Made by a program: the position numbers and the translations under genes
Source of the DNA: an uncultured Christensenella sp.
GTDB taxonomy: Bacteria > Bacillota > Clostridia > Christensenellales > UBA1750
Length of the DNA: 6,063 nt
Direction of reading: 5' to 3'
Assembly (NCBI GenBank): GCA_905193155.1
Contig: CAJJNQ010000075.1
Coordinates: 1 to 6,063, forward strand
Notes under the pieces: generated by a model
Databases searched by the model: none
Seen by the model: the letters and a program-made list of their open reading frames with translations, nothing else
Told to the model about the DNA's origin: nothing
Part shown: positions 6,009-6,063 of the stretch, piece by piece
How the letters are laid out: the number at the start of each line of letters is the position of its first letter
How positions within the stretch are numbered: position 1 is the stretch's first letter

Positions 6009-6063
6009 TGAACTGCACCCCATTTGTTAGACAGTATGATATACTATCTAACAAGTGGGGTGT
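6009..6063. repeat. Long near-perfect palindrome cut by the window edge, probable IS end or palindromic mini-element
   Basis: Bases 6015-6037 pair with 6041-6063 around the centre GAT (6038-6040), with two G-T pairs and one mismatch (C6032/A6046). The left arm continues outward as TGAACTGCACCCC from 6009. An end starting with TG and a CACCCCA(T/C)TTGTTAGA sequence is reminiscent of IS3-family terminal repeats, from memory. No T tract follows, so it is not an obvious terminator for the kinase-like gene. An extended -10-like TGATATACT (6037-6045) sits in the middle and could drive a gene to the right. Confidence 0.6.

Overview
The window looks like chromosomal DNA from a moderately GC-rich Gram-positive Firmicute, probably a gut-type member of the Clostridia. 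The reasons are strong AAGGAGG ribosome binding sites, SigA-type promoters, A-tract/T-tract terminators, a YkpA-type ABC-F protein and small secreted proteins with cell-wall sorting signals. The lineage is an inference; no marker in the window fixes the species.

Layout, left to right. (1) Minus strand, 60-797: an unrecognised, leucine-rich membrane protein of 7-8 helices, with its own good promoter. (2) Minus strand, 933-2525: a YkpA/YbiT-type ABC-F ATPase with one canonical and one degenerate ATP site, ending at a strong terminator. (3) Plus strand, 2656-4150: the most interesting region, a tandem array of four paralogous mini-proteins (87-108 aa). Each has an N-terminal signal peptide, a short variable spacer, an almost invariant core FIEP(D/N)YYPDYD, a Pro/Ala/Glu linker, and a C-terminal APKTG-hydrophobic-KRAK tail shaped like a sortase sorting signal. 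Each is followed by a hairpin, and one has a near-consensus promoter. I do not recognise the family by name. (4) Minus strand, 4207-4971: a dimethylarginine dimethylaminohydrolase (DDAH) with all expected catalytic residues, sharing a bidirectional terminator with the last mini-protein gene. (5) Plus strand, 5169-5259: tRNA-Ser(GGA) with its promoter and terminator. (6) Plus strand, 5319-5978: an uncharacterised P-loop kinase-like protein. (7) Right edge, 6009-6063: one arm and most of the other arm of a long near-perfect palindrome, cut by the window end, resembling an insertion-sequence end or a palindromic mini-element.

The genes do not form one pathway. Most are single-gene transcription units with their own promoters and terminators. 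The mini-protein array is the only clear functional cluster. If its tails are real sorting signals, the products would be 34-54-residue wall-linked peptides displaying an acidic, tyrosine-rich motif. They would need a sortase, which is not encoded in this window.
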